Source of the DNA: CAWBVG01 sp963792175
GTDB lineage: Bacteria > Acidobacteriota > Vicinamibacteria > Vicinamibacterales > CAVVIG01
Assembly: GCA_963792175.1 (NCBI GenBank)
Contig: CAWBVG010000005.1
Coordinates: 62,001 to 126,000, forward strand
Reading direction: 5' to 3'
DNA length: 64,000 nucleotides
Positions 1-8,909 of this stretch are shown here, piece after piece. The first letter of the stretch is position 1; each line of letters starts with the position of its first letter. The position numbers and the translations under genes were made by a program. The notes under the pieces were generated by a model. That model saw nothing but the letters and a program-made list of their open reading frames with translations, ran no database searches and had not been told where the DNA came from.

Positions 1-1456
1 ACCAACCCCCAATGCGATGGGGCGACAGTCACGTCGGCCACGGCCACGCGCGCCGGCGCCCCGGCAATCGCGAGCGGCTCTCGCGGAGCGGTTTCCGGAC
101 CGCGCGCGGTGAACAGGCTCTCGCTCACCGGCCGAACCGCGAAGTTGCACACGAGTCCAATGGCGAGCAGCCCGACCAGGACGTACATCGTGAACGTGTA
201 CGCGTCCGACGGCCGGACCCCGCGTCCGATCTGAAACTCGCGGATGTAATTGACGAGCACCGGTCCGAGTACGCCGGCCGTGGACCATGCGGTCAACAGC
301 CGTCCGTGAATGGCGCTGACCTGTCCGGCGCCGAACAGATCGGCGAGGTACGCCGGAATCGTTGCGAACCCGCCGCCGTACATCGTCAGGATCACGCAGA
401 AGATGGCGACGAACAGCGCCAGGCTGGCCGCGCCGGCGGTCGGCGCGCTGGCGTAGAGGAGCATACCGAGGCCGAAGAACACCCCATACGTCGTTTTTCG
501 CCCGAGCCGATCGGAGAGTGACGCCCAGAAGATGCGGCCGCCGATGTTGAACAGGCTGAGCAGGCCGGCGAATCCCGCGGCGGCCGACGCGGTGACGCGG
601 CCTTTGAAGATCTCCTGGATCATCGGCGAGGCGACGCCGAGCACGCCGATGCCGGCGCTGACGTTCAGGCAGAGCACCGCCCACAACAGCCAGAATTGCC
701 GCGTTTTCCATGCCACGCTGACGGGGACGGAGTGGGGACGGAGTGGGGACGGAGACGTCTCCGTCCCCACTCCGTCCCTGCTCCGTCCCCCTGCGGCGTC
801 CAGCCGGGCGGTGGCAGCCGGTAGCCGAACGCGCCCGCCATCATCGCCGCGAAATAGATCGTGCCGAGCACGACGAACGTTTCCCACACGCCCACCGAGA
901 CCGGCGTCGCGAAACGGTGCATCAGGGCGTCGGCGAGCGGCGTGCCGATCATCGCGCCGCCGCCGAATCCCATGATCGCGAGTCCCGTCGCCATGCCGCG
1001 CCGATCGGGGAACCACTTGATGAGCGTCGACACCGGCGAGATGTAGCCGAGGCCCAGCCCGCATCCGCCGATGACACCCGAACCCAGCCACAGCAGCCAG
1101 ATCTGATGGAGATAAATGCCGAGGGCGGAGATCATGAACCCGCCGCTCCAGCAGCACGCGGCGACGACGCCCGCCTTCCGCGGACCTTCGCGCTCCACCC
1201 AGGCGCCGAACAGCGCCGCGGACGATCCGAGCACGACGAAGAACAGCGTATACATCCACCCGAGCGTGCTGACTTTCCAGTCGCCGGCGGCCGGGCTCGA
1301 GACGCCGATCGCTCGTCCGAGCGGGAGCCAGAACACGCTGAATCCGTAGGCCATCCCGATCGAGAGATGGATGGCCAGCGCGGCGGGCGGGACGAGCCAC
1401 CGGTTGAATCCGGGCGGGGCGACAATCCGATCCTTCGCGAGCAGACCGGCCGTCAA
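1..1456 (-). CDS. OFA-family MFS transporter (oxalate/formate antiporter type), interrupted, 3' end off window
   Basis: Twelve-helix major facilitator of the oxalate:formate antiporter family, probably moving formate, oxalate or another small carboxylate across the inner membrane. The N half reads from a TTG at 1456 (MTAGLLAKDRIVAPPGFNRW, then helices with the family segment PDRRGMATGLAIMGFGGGAM). The C half resumes near 718 in another frame (WKTRQFWLLWAVLCLNV, then NIGGRIFWASLSDRLGRKTT) and runs to the window edge, so only the last few residues are missing. The TTG start is chosen because GAGGAG lies about 6 bases upstream; it follows the fdhD stop by 10 bases, so coupling is likely. The halves are separated by a 68-bp palindrome in the central loop, which leaves them out of frame. 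The gene is either disrupted by the repeat or mis-sequenced there. Confidence 0.8.
723..790. repeat. 68-bp near-perfect palindrome inside the transporter gene
   Basis: Each arm is 34 bases with two mismatches and is built from repeats of GGGGACGGAGT; the centre is GGAGACGTCTCC. It lies in the codons of the cytoplasmic loop between the two six-helix halves. It looks like a REP or small mobile palindrome. No transposase and no second copy is visible in the window. Confidence 0.85.
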
Positions 1457-1466
1457 TCGAGCCTCC

Positions 1467-2070
1467 TCATCCTTCGACGCGCTCCGCGTGCGCGTAGATC
1501 GTGAAATCGCCGCCGCGCACGAAGCCGACGAGCGTGATGCCGAACGCGCGCGCCAGGTCGATCGCCAGCGTCGACGGCGCCGACACGGCGGCGACGACCG
1601 GCATTCCGGCAAAGAGCGCTTTCTGCACGATCTCGAACGATGTGCGGCCGCTCACACACAGCATGTGCGACGAGAGCGGAAGCGCGTCGCGCATCAGACA
1701 GCGGCCGACGATCTTGTCCACCGCGTTGTGCCGCCCGACGTCCTCCGCCACGTCGATCAGCTCGCCACCGCGCGTGAACAGGCCGGCGGCGTGCAGACCG
1801 CCTGTCTCGTCGAAAATCGCCTGCCGCTCTCGAAGACGGGATGGCATCTGCCCAATCGTGGACGCGGCAACCCGCCACGTGGCGCCGAGCGGCGCAACAT
1901 CCGTCGCGAGCGATTCGATCGTGCGTCTCCCGCAGAGCCCGCACGAAGAATTCGTGGTCACCTGCCGGCGGCCGTCGAGGGCCCGCGAGACCCTGATCTT
2001 CGAGCTCCGGGCGCCAGCGTCACGTTCACGACGTTGTGATTGTCGCCGCCCTCAGGTCGCGATCCGTGCA
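1467..2070 (-). CDS. fdhD: FdhD, formate dehydrogenase sulfurtransferase, C-terminal part (frameshifted)
   Basis: FdhD transfers sulfur from IscS to the molybdenum cofactor and is needed for active formate dehydrogenase. This piece carries the cysteine motif NSSCGLCGR and the family segments FTRGGELIDVAEDVGRHNAV and SGRTSFEIVQKA, and ends HAERVEG. The preceding stretch (NVVNVTLAPGA) is in a second frame and the N terminus (AAGFLLAERVI) in a third, so two single-base deletions near 2055 and 2012 break the frame. The N-terminal third is in the next entry. It lies directly upstream of the OFA transporter with a 10-base gap, fitting a formate-metabolism operon. No formate dehydrogenase gene is in the window. 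Confidence 0.85.
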
Positions 2071-2781
2071 GTACTCGATCGTGCCGAGCTCGTCGGCGTT
2101 CCTGATCACGCGCTCCGCCAGCAGAAACCCGGCAGCCAGCTCCCGATCCGCGCCCGGCGTTCGCATGATCACGGCGAAGGGCTGACCGTGCAGCCGGATC
2201 TCGAGTGGCTCCTCGGTAGCCGCCCGATCGATCGCGTGCGCCGCCTGGCCGTTCTTCATTCTGACAATCGATACGTCGCGAAATGGCGACGATTCTGCCG
2301 CCACCGATCTCGCGCGATGGTGCGCGCGCACGCCGTCCGCGAAGCGCTGGCGCGCGTGTCCTTCGACGAGCTGGCGCTCGTCCACAATCGGCAGATCAGG
2401 CATGCGGGCTGTCAGTACCGCGGCGAACAGGCCAGGACCCTCGAGGCCGCAGCTCGGCGAGTCGGCCTTGAGCACGTAGCCGTCGAGATCGGCGCGGGCG
2501 AGCTCCTCGACCCGGCGATCGGCGTATCGCTGCAGCGTGTCGGTCACGTCGCGTTTCGTCCCGGTCGTCATCAGCGCCGTGCGGCCGCTTGCGTCGTGGA
2601 CCAGCTCCATCGTTTCGCGCGGTGTGCCAAAACCGGCCTCGACCTCCGGGCACACCGACACCCATTCCACCTGCGGTCCAAGGACATCGACGAGCCACGC
2701 GTCACGCTTGTGCCGGCCGTCGTACCGCACCGGTTCGCCGAGAAGACACGCGGAGATGCCGACGCGAGGCCGATCGCCCAC
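2026..2781 (-). CDS. DUF523 domain read in frame into the N terminus of FdhD
   Basis: Residues 1 to about 150 are a DUF523 (YbbK-like) domain: VGISACLLGEPVRYDGRHK at the start, then SVCPEVEAG and KADSPSCGLEG. The last third is FdhD: EEPLEIRLHGQPFAVIMRTP and ELAAGFLLAERVI. No stop codon lies between them. Normally these are separate genes; an ATG at the FdhD segment MKNGQAAHAIDRA or a nearby GTG could be a separate FdhD start. The molecular role of DUF523 is not established; its conserved cysteines suggest metal or sulfur chemistry. The frame ends at 2026 because of the frameshift, after which FdhD continues in the previous entry. Confidence 0.75.
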   Translation of the reverse strand: MGDRPRVGISACLLGEPVRYDGRHKRDAWLVDVLGPQVEWVSVCPEVEAGFGTPRETMELVHDASGRTALMTTGTKRDVTDTLQRYADRRVEELARADLDGYVLKADSPSCGLEGPGLFAAVLTARMPDLPIVDERQLVEGHARQRFADGVRAHHRARSVAAESSPFRDVSIVRMKNGQAAHAIDRAATEEPLEIRLHGQPFAVIMRTPGADRELAAGFLLAERVIRNADELGTIEYCTDRDLRAATITTS

Positions 2782-2845
2782 GCTATGATTCTATCCATGC
2801 CGAAGCGCAAAGAGCGGTAGTTCGCTCGGTCGGACGTTCGAAACA

Positions 2846-3259
2846 ATGTCGACTGTCGTCACGCGCTGGACCGGCAGCACGCCGGCCTTCGGCGTGGCCT
2901 GCGCCGTGATCGTCGTCTGGGTGATCCTCGGTCCTGTCTTTCATTACTCGGACACGTGGCAGCTGGTCATCAACACCGGCACGACGATCGTCACCTTCCT
3001 GATGGTGTTCCTCATTCAGCGGTCGCAGAACAAGGATTCGCTGGCGATTCACATCAAGCTGAACGAGATGGTCGCCGCGCTCGAAGGCGCGAGCAACCGG
3101 CTGATCGATGCGGAATCACTCTCCGAGGATGAGCTGCGGACTCTGGAAAGGTACTATTCGGAGCTCTCGAAGCTCGCCGACAAGGAAGGCAACGTCAAGG
3201 TGTCGCACTCGGTCGAGGAGGCGCGGGCGCGCCACGTGTTCAAACACCGCCTAAAATAA
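2846..3259 (+). CDS. Low-affinity iron permease family membrane protein
   Basis: 137 residues. Two membrane segments, about residues 14-32 and 41-60, are followed by the family signature FLIQRSQNKDSLAIHIKLNE and a charged C-terminal tail. Length and motif match the bacterial low-affinity iron permease family (named after yeast Fet4; PF04120). It would act in the inner membrane. Iron transport has not been shown for most bacterial members, so the substrate is inferred. It ends 4 bases before yajQ on the same strand and may be co-transcribed with it. Confidence 0.85.
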   Translation: MSTVVTRWTGSTPAFGVACAVIVVWVILGPVFHYSDTWQLVINTGTTIVTFLMVFLIQRSQNKDSLAIHIKLNEMVAALEGASNRLIDAESLSEDELRTLERYYSELSKLADKEGNVKVSHSVEEARARHVFKHRLK

Positions 3260-3263
3260 CGTC

Positions 3264-3764
3264 ATGCCGACGACTGCTTCGTTCGATATCACGTCGACCA
3301 TCGATTTCCAGGAGGTCGACAACGCGCTGAACCAGGCGCGGAAGGAAGTCGGCCAGCGCTACGACTTCAAGGGCGCGAAGGCCGACATCGACCTGAACGC
3401 CGCCGAGAAGACGCTGACGCTGACGACCGACGACGAGATGAAGATGAACGCGCTCTGGGAGATCATCCAGACCCGGCTCGTTCGACGCGGCGTCGCCATC
3501 AAGAACTTCAAGGCGCCGGAGTCGGAGCCCGCAGCCGGCGGTGCAGTCCGTCGCGTGATTCCGATCCAGCAGGGCATCCCGATCGAAGCCGCGCGCGAGA
3601 TCGTCAAGTTCATCAAGGAGAAGAAACTGAAGAAGGTGCAGGCGGCGATTCAGGCCGATCAGGTGCGTGTGAGCTCGCCGTCGAAAGACGAATTGCAGGA
3701 CGCGATGCGCGCGCTGCGCGAGCACGACTTCGGCGTCGCGCTTCAGTTCGGCAACTACCGGTAA
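3264..3764 (+). CDS. yajQ: YajQ family nucleotide-binding protein
   Basis: 166 residues, the full length of the family. It opens with the hallmark SFDITSTIDFQEVDNALNQ and contains RYDFKGAKADIDL, KNFKAPESEPA and IKEKKLKKVQAAIQ, ending GVALQFGNYR. YajQ proteins are small cytosolic proteins with two ferredoxin-like folds; some members (in Xanthomonas) bind cyclic di-GMP and control transcription together with a partner. Two PilZ proteins elsewhere in this window also imply c-di-GMP signalling, but no direct link is visible. Confidence 0.95.
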   Translation: MPTTASFDITSTIDFQEVDNALNQARKEVGQRYDFKGAKADIDLNAAEKTLTLTTDDEMKMNALWEIIQTRLVRRGVAIKNFKAPESEPAAGGAVRRVIPIQQGIPIEAAREIVKFIKEKKLKKVQAAIQADQVRVSSPSKDELQDAMRALREHDFGVALQFGNYR

Positions 3765-3785
3765 CGTTCTCCGTCGAGCTTGGTA

Positions 3786-4535
3786 TTACTTCTTTTCTTT
3801 CTTCTCGTCCCACTCGACCGCGGTCGCGTTGTCGGGATCGACTTTCACGATGATGTCCGACAGGCGATCGGTCCTCTTGTTCAGCGGCACCCGGACCTCG
3901 TAGTGCAGTTCCTCCTGCGAGGTCGCCCTCAGCTCGAACTCGAGCCGGTTCTTCGCCAGCAGCTGCTCGAGCTTCGGTCTCAAGGCCGCGGGATCCTTGG
4001 CCTTCACCTTCAGCAGGAACGGGTGCGTGGCCTTTGGCTCGAACGACTCCACGATCCACAACAGCCCCAGGATGAAGACGGTCGCGAAAATCGCGAGCAT
4101 CCACAGACCGACGCCGGTGGCCAGGCCGACCGCCAGCGTCGACAGCATGACGCCGGCATCCTTGGGATCCTCGATCTTGGCGCGGTAGCGCACCAGCCCC
4201 GCCGCGCCGACGATGCCGAACGCCCGGGCGAGGCTGGCGCCGACGACCAGCATCACGACCGAACCGACGACGGCGAGGATGATCTGCGTCTGAATGACCG
4301 GCGCCTGGCGATGCGGTGTGCCGCGGCGTCGGGGGCGCAACGCCAGCACGCACGCCAGCCCGGCGGCCACCGGCAGCCGCGTCACGGCGTGCCTGAGATG
4401 ATCGAGCTGTGTGTATCGATCGGGCGTATCCGGCGGCAGCTCGCTGCGACGCGGCTGTTCGAGCGGCGCCTGCGCGGCAGCAGCGACTGGCGTCAGGAGC
4501 ATGAGCGCGACGAACAATCGACCGAGCGACTTCAA
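3786..4535 (-). CDS. DUF4956 domain membrane protein
   Basis: 249 residues. An N-terminal signal-like segment (MKSLGRLFVALMLLTPVAAAA) is followed by hydrophobic segments around residues 80-105 and 115-165 with the DUF4956 core GIVGAAGLVRYRAKIEDPKD and GVMLSTLAVGLATGVGLW. The soluble C terminus ends in a lysine/glutamate run. The function of this family is unknown; it is an inner-membrane protein with a cytoplasmic tail. It is convergent with yajQ, 21 bases apart, and has no clear operon partner. Confidence 0.85.
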   Translation of the reverse strand: MKSLGRLFVALMLLTPVAAAAQAPLEQPRRSELPPDTPDRYTQLDHLRHAVTRLPVAAGLACVLALRPRRRGTPHRQAPVIQTQIILAVVGSVVMLVVGASLARAFGIVGAAGLVRYRAKIEDPKDAGVMLSTLAVGLATGVGLWMLAIFATVFILGLLWIVESFEPKATHPFLLKVKAKDPAALRPKLEQLLAKNRLEFELRATSQEELHYEVRVPLNKRTDRLSDIIVKVDPDNATAVEWDEKKEKK

Positions 4536-4754
4536 CGCAGACGCAGCCCTTCGTCGATCTGCTGGTGAATCCGCGCGCCGTCAGCGAGTGCAACGATCGC
4601 AACCGATCGCGACGCGGGAATGGCGCGGCTTCGGTCGGAATCGTCGCGAGCGTCGCGTGGCACGTCGCTGGATTCAGCAAGTACGTTGCCAAGCTCGACG
4701 GACGTTCCCCATGGCAGAGTTTAGGCTGGCGCTCAGCTTGCTATCCGACCTCAG

Positions 4755-7664
4755 GTGGCCGGCGCGCGCGTCCCGCTTTCAACCTATCGACTGCAGTTCA
4801 ACGCACAATTTACGTTCACACGTGCGTCGGCGATCGTTGCGTACCTGGATGAGCTTGGCATCGGCGATTGCTACGCGTCGTCTTACCTCGCTGCGGTCCC
4901 TGGCAGCCCACACGGCTACGACGTCGCCGACCCGACACGTCTGAACCCGGATCTCGGCACCGACGAGGACTACTGGCTCTGGATCGACGCGCTTCGATCG
5001 CGCGGCATGGGGCACGTGCTGGACATCGTGCCGAACCACATGGGAATCGCGCAGTCGGCGAACCCGTGGTGGCAGGACGTCCTCGAAAACGGTCCGAGCT
5101 CGCGCTTCGCACGCTTCTTCGACATCGAGTGGCATCCGGTGAAGGACGAGCTGGCGGACAAGCTGCTGATTCCGATTCTCGGCGACCAGTACGGCGCCGT
5201 GCTCGAGCGACAGGAGCTCCAGCTGGTGTACGCGCACGGCGGGTTCGTCGTCGTGTACTACGACAATCGGCTGCCGGTCGCGCCCGACACCTACGGGATG
5301 ATTTTGCGCGACGAACTCGGCTCCTGGCTGGAATCGCACGCCGGCGAGCACGCCGACGAGTTGCAGAGCATCCTGACCGCCGCCGAGCACCTGCCGGCGC
5401 GAAGCTCGCGCGAGCCCGAGGCGATTGCGTTGCGTGCGCGCGAGAAGGAAGTGGTCAAGCGGCGTCTGGCGGCGCTCACCGCCGGTAGTCCCGCAGTCGA
5501 CCTGCTCCTCAAAGCCTGCCTGCGGCGCTTCAACGGCATCGCCGGACAGCCGCGCACGTTCGATCGCCTCGATGCGCTGCTCAACGCCCAGTCGTACCGG
5601 CTGGCGCACTGGCGCGTCGCGTCGGAAGAGATCAACTACCGGCGGTTCTTCGACGTCAACCAGCTGGCGGCGCTGCGGATGGAAGATCCGGCGGTGTTCG
5701 ACGAGGTCCACCGCTTCGTGTTCGAGCTGGTGCGGCGCGGCGCCGCCACCGGCCTTCGCATCGATCACGTCGACGGCCTGTTCGCGCCTGGCGACTACCT
5801 GAACCGGCTGCAGTCGCGGCTCTCGCCCAACCGCGATTTCTACATCGTCGTCGAAAAAATCCTCGGCCAGGGCGAGGAGCTGTCCGGCGAATGGCCGGTG
5901 CACGGCACGACGGGCTACGAGTTCGCGGCAGTCGTCAACAACCTGTTCGTGGATCGGCGCAACGAGCGAGCGCTGGACGACATTTACAAGCGGGTGATCC
6001 GCGACCGGCGTCTTCACGACGATGACGCCGCGGCGGCCGAACGGCTGTCGTTCGACGCGTTGGTCTATCGCAGCAAGAAGCAGGTCCTCCACGAAACGAT
6101 GTCAGGCGACATCAATTCGCTCGGACATCAGTTGAATCGCTTCTCCGAACGGAACCGCCACTTCCGCGACTTCACGCTCTACAGCCTGATTTCGACGATC
6201 AAGGAAGTGATCGCGTGCTTCCCGGTGTATCGCACGTATATCGGCGCCGACGGCCCGGACCAGACCGTGAGCGAGCACGACCGGCGGTTCATCGATCAGG
6301 CGGTGCAGTCCGCGAAACGGCGGGGACCGGCGGTGACGGCGCTGGTGTTCGACTTCGTCGAGCAGCTCCTGCTCAAGCAGACGCGGATTAGCTCGAGCGA
6401 GGAATGCGAGGCGCGCGCGCGGTTCATCGGGAAGTTCCAGCAGATTACCAGCCCGGTGGCGGCGAAGGGCATCGAGGACACCACGCTCTACATCTACAAC
6501 CGCTTGCTCTCGCTGAACGAGGTCGGCGCCGATCCGACCAACTTCGGTCTCGATCCGGACACGGTCCATCAGTGGATGATCCGGCGGCAGCAGCAGTGGC
6601 CGACCGCGCTCTCCGCGACGGCAACCCACGACACCAAACGCGGCGAGGACGTGCGCGCGCGTCTCAACGTGCTGTCAGAATTGCCGGGCGCGTGGAAGGG
6701 ATTGGTCATGCGCTGGCGGGCCGCAAACCGCCGGTTCAAGACCGAATTGGACGGGCGGCCGGCACCGGACGCCAACGAGGAGTACCACCTCTATCAGATG
6801 CTGGTGGGCGCATGGCCGTTCAACGGCGACAAGGCAGATCCCGTCTTCCGGAAACGGCTCGACGCCTACATGATGAAGGCGTTGCGCGAGGCGAAGGTCC
6901 ACACCAGCTGGCTCAGTCCGGACGAGGTCTACGAGCGGGCGGTGACGCGGTTCATCGATGCGGTGCTCGATGCAAGCCGGCCGAACGCCTTTCTCGCGTC
7001 CTTTCTGCCGTTCCAGGCACGAGTGGCGGAGCTGGGCATTTACAACAGTCTCGCGCAGCTGATGATCAAGGTGACCGCGCCGGGCATTCCGGACTTCTAC
7101 CAGGGCACCGAGCTGTGGGACCTCAATCTCGTCGACCCTGACAACCGCCGGTCGGTCGACTACGACCTCCGCACGCAGGCCCTCGCGTCGCTGGGGTCCT
7201 GCCCTGACATTGCGGATCTCGTCGCGAATCGGACCGACGGGCGCATCAAGATGTTCGTCATGACGCGCGCGCTCGCCGCACGGGCGCAGTGGCGCGACCT
7301 GTACGAGCGGGGCGAATACGTGCCGATGACGACGACCGGCGCGAGCCGCGATTGCCTGTTCGCGTTCGCACGCGTTGCCGCCGGGTCGACGTTTGCGATC
7401 ACGTGCGTGCCGCGCCTGATCGGCTCGCTGATGCCGGACGCGTCCGGGCCGCCGCTCGGCCGCGGCATCTGGAAAGACACGAGGGTCGCGCTGCCGGCCA
7501 GCTGTGTCGATCTGCTGGCGGCGCCTCCCGCCGTACGCGATGTCTTGACCGGCACCGTGCATCAGGCCGAGCTGATCGACGGCCGGTGGATGCTGCCGGC
7601 GGCGGCGCTGTTCGAGCGGTTGCCCGTCTCGCTGCTCGTGCCGGCGACGCTATGCTCTACCTGA
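4755..7664 (+). CDS. treY: Malto-oligosyltrehalose synthase TreY
   Basis: 969 residues. TreY converts the reducing-end alpha-1,4 bond of maltodextrins to the alpha,alpha-1,1 bond of trehalose, inside the cell. All GH13 regions are present: DIVPNHMGI (about residue 92), GLRIDHVDGLF with the nucleophile Asp (about 336), VEKILGQGEEL with the acid Glu (about 365) and ATHDTKRGEDVRARL (about 622). The C-terminal FYQGTELWDLNLVDPDNRR is typical. The start is the GTG at 4755 (MAGARVPLSTYRLQF), which begins the family domain directly. TreZ, which releases trehalose, is not in the window. The 3' end overlaps the phospholipase-D-like gene by 13 bases. Confidence 0.96.
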   Translation: MAGARVPLSTYRLQFNAQFTFTRASAIVAYLDELGIGDCYASSYLAAVPGSPHGYDVADPTRLNPDLGTDEDYWLWIDALRSRGMGHVLDIVPNHMGIAQSANPWWQDVLENGPSSRFARFFDIEWHPVKDELADKLLIPILGDQYGAVLERQELQLVYAHGGFVVVYYDNRLPVAPDTYGMILRDELGSWLESHAGEHADELQSILTAAEHLPARSSREPEAIALRAREKEVVKRRLAALTAGSPAVDLLLKACLRRFNGIAGQPRTFDRLDALLNAQSYRLAHWRVASEEINYRRFFDVNQLAALRMEDPAVFDEVHRFVFELVRRGAATGLRIDHVDGLFAPGDYLNRLQSRLSPNRDFYIVVEKILGQGEELSGEWPVHGTTGYEFAAVVNNLFVDRRNERALDDIYKRVIRDRRLHDDDAAAAERLSFDALVYRSKKQVLHETMSGDINSLGHQLNRFSERNRHFRDFTLYSLISTIKEVIACFPVYRTYIGADGPDQTVSEHDRRFIDQAVQSAKRRGPAVTALVFDFVEQLLLKQTRISSSEECEARARFIGKFQQITSPVAAKGIEDTTLYIYNRLLSLNEVGADPTNFGLDPDTVHQWMIRRQQQWPTALSATATHDTKRGEDVRARLNVLSELPGAWKGLVMRWRAANRRFKTELDGRPAPDANEEYHLYQMLVGAWPFNGDKADPVFRKRLDAYMMKALREAKVHTSWLSPDEVYERAVTRFIDAVLDASRPNAFLASFLPFQARVAELGIYNSLAQLMIKVTAPGIPDFYQGTELWDLNLVDPDNRRSVDYDLRTQALASLGSCPDIADLVANRTDGRIKMFVMTRALAARAQWRDLYERGEYVPMTTTGASRDCLFAFARVAAGSTFAITCVPRLIGSLMPDASGPPLGRGIWKDTRVALPASCVDLLAAPPAVRDVLTGTVHQAELIDGRWMLPAAALFERLPVSLLVPATLCST

Positions 7665-8905
7665 CGATCATCGGCGGCGCCTTCATCGCCTGGCTCATTG
7701 TCGCGGTGCTGTTCACACCGCACGTGCCGTACCACATCGAAGCCGGGATCGACGCCCGCAGCGATCACTTCATCCACGTCATCGAGTCGACCTGCTCGAC
7801 GCACCTCGAGTCCGACAACCGCGTCGACATCCTGACCAACGGCGACGTGTTCTACCCGGCGATGCTGGCCGCCATCAAGGCGGCTCGCGAGACCATCAAC
7901 ATGGAGTGCTACATCTTCAAGAAAGGCGAGATCGGCGAGGCCTTCATCGACGCGCTGTGCGAGCGCGCACGGGCCGGCGTGCGCGTCACCATCGTGATGG
8001 ATGCGATCGGCAGCTTTGGCGCCTTTCGAAAGTCGTCGCGACCGCTCGAGGCCGCCGGCTGCCGCGTCGCCGCCTACCAGCGGTTCACCTGGTATCGCCT
8101 GAGCCGCCTGAACAACCGGACCCACCGGGAGCTGCTCGTCGTCGACGGCACCGTGGCCTTCGTCGGCGGGGCCGGCGTCGCGGACTGGTGGGCGAAGCCG
8201 CACCGCCGCAAGCCGATGTGGCGCGACATGATGGCCCGCATCGAAGGGCCGGTGGTCGCGCAGATTCAGGGCGTGGTCGCGGAGAACTGGATGGAATGCT
8301 GCGGAGAAATCCTGACCGGACCGAATACCTACAAGCCGCGCGTTCGCGCGGGCGACTCTCCGGCGTTTGCGGTGAAGAGCTCCCCCGCCGATCGATCGAC
8401 GACATCCCGCGCGCTGTATCAGCTGCTGGTCGAAGGCGCGACGTCGACGGTCCACATCGCGACGCCGTACTTTCTTCCCGACAAGGCGTTCCGCAGCGCC
8501 ATCTGCCGCACGATGCAGCGCGGCGTCCGGATGACGGTCATCGTGCCGGGCGCCCGGACCGATCAGCGATGGGTGCGGCTGGCGAGCCGCCGCATGTACG
8601 GGCAGATGCTCGAGGCCGGTGTGCGAATCTTCGAGTACGAGCCCGGCATGACCCACGTCAAGGCGCTGCTCGTCGACGATCTCTGGTCGGTGATCGGCAC
8701 CACCAACCTCGATAACCGGTCGTTCGAGCACAACGACGAGGTGAACCTCGCGGTGCGCGACCAGGCCGTGACGGCGCGGATCCTCGCGGACTTCGAATCC
8801 GACCTGGCCAGGTCGCGCGAAATCACGCTGGCCAGCTGGCGTCATCGCCCGCTCTGGGAAAAACTGATCGGCACCGTCGCCTGGATTCTCGAACGACAGC
8901 AGTAA
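7652..8905 (+). CDS. Phospholipase D-like / cardiolipin synthase-type membrane protein
   Basis: 417 residues. One N-terminal membrane helix (LYLTIIGGAFIAWLIVAVLF) precedes two PLD domains. Motif 1 reads THRELLVVDGTVAFVGGAG (His about 157) and motif 2 THVKALLVDDLWSVIGTTN (His about 336). Enzymes of this family join phosphatidyl groups to make cardiolipin or cleave phosphodiesters at the inner membrane. In motif 1 the lysine of HxKx4D is replaced by glutamate, while motif 2 is canonical. The ATG at 7652 overlaps the treY stop, implying translational coupling, although no functional tie to trehalose is known. Confidence 0.88.
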   Translation: MLYLTIIGGAFIAWLIVAVLFTPHVPYHIEAGIDARSDHFIHVIESTCSTHLESDNRVDILTNGDVFYPAMLAAIKAARETINMECYIFKKGEIGEAFIDALCERARAGVRVTIVMDAIGSFGAFRKSSRPLEAAGCRVAAYQRFTWYRLSRLNNRTHRELLVVDGTVAFVGGAGVADWWAKPHRRKPMWRDMMARIEGPVVAQIQGVVAENWMECCGEILTGPNTYKPRVRAGDSPAFAVKSSPADRSTTSRALYQLLVEGATSTVHIATPYFLPDKAFRSAICRTMQRGVRMTVIVPGARTDQRWVRLASRRMYGQMLEAGVRIFEYEPGMTHVKALLVDDLWSVIGTTNLDNRSFEHNDEVNLAVRDQAVTARILADFESDLARSREITLASWRHRPLWEKLIGTVAWILERQQ

Positions 8906-8909
8906 CCGC

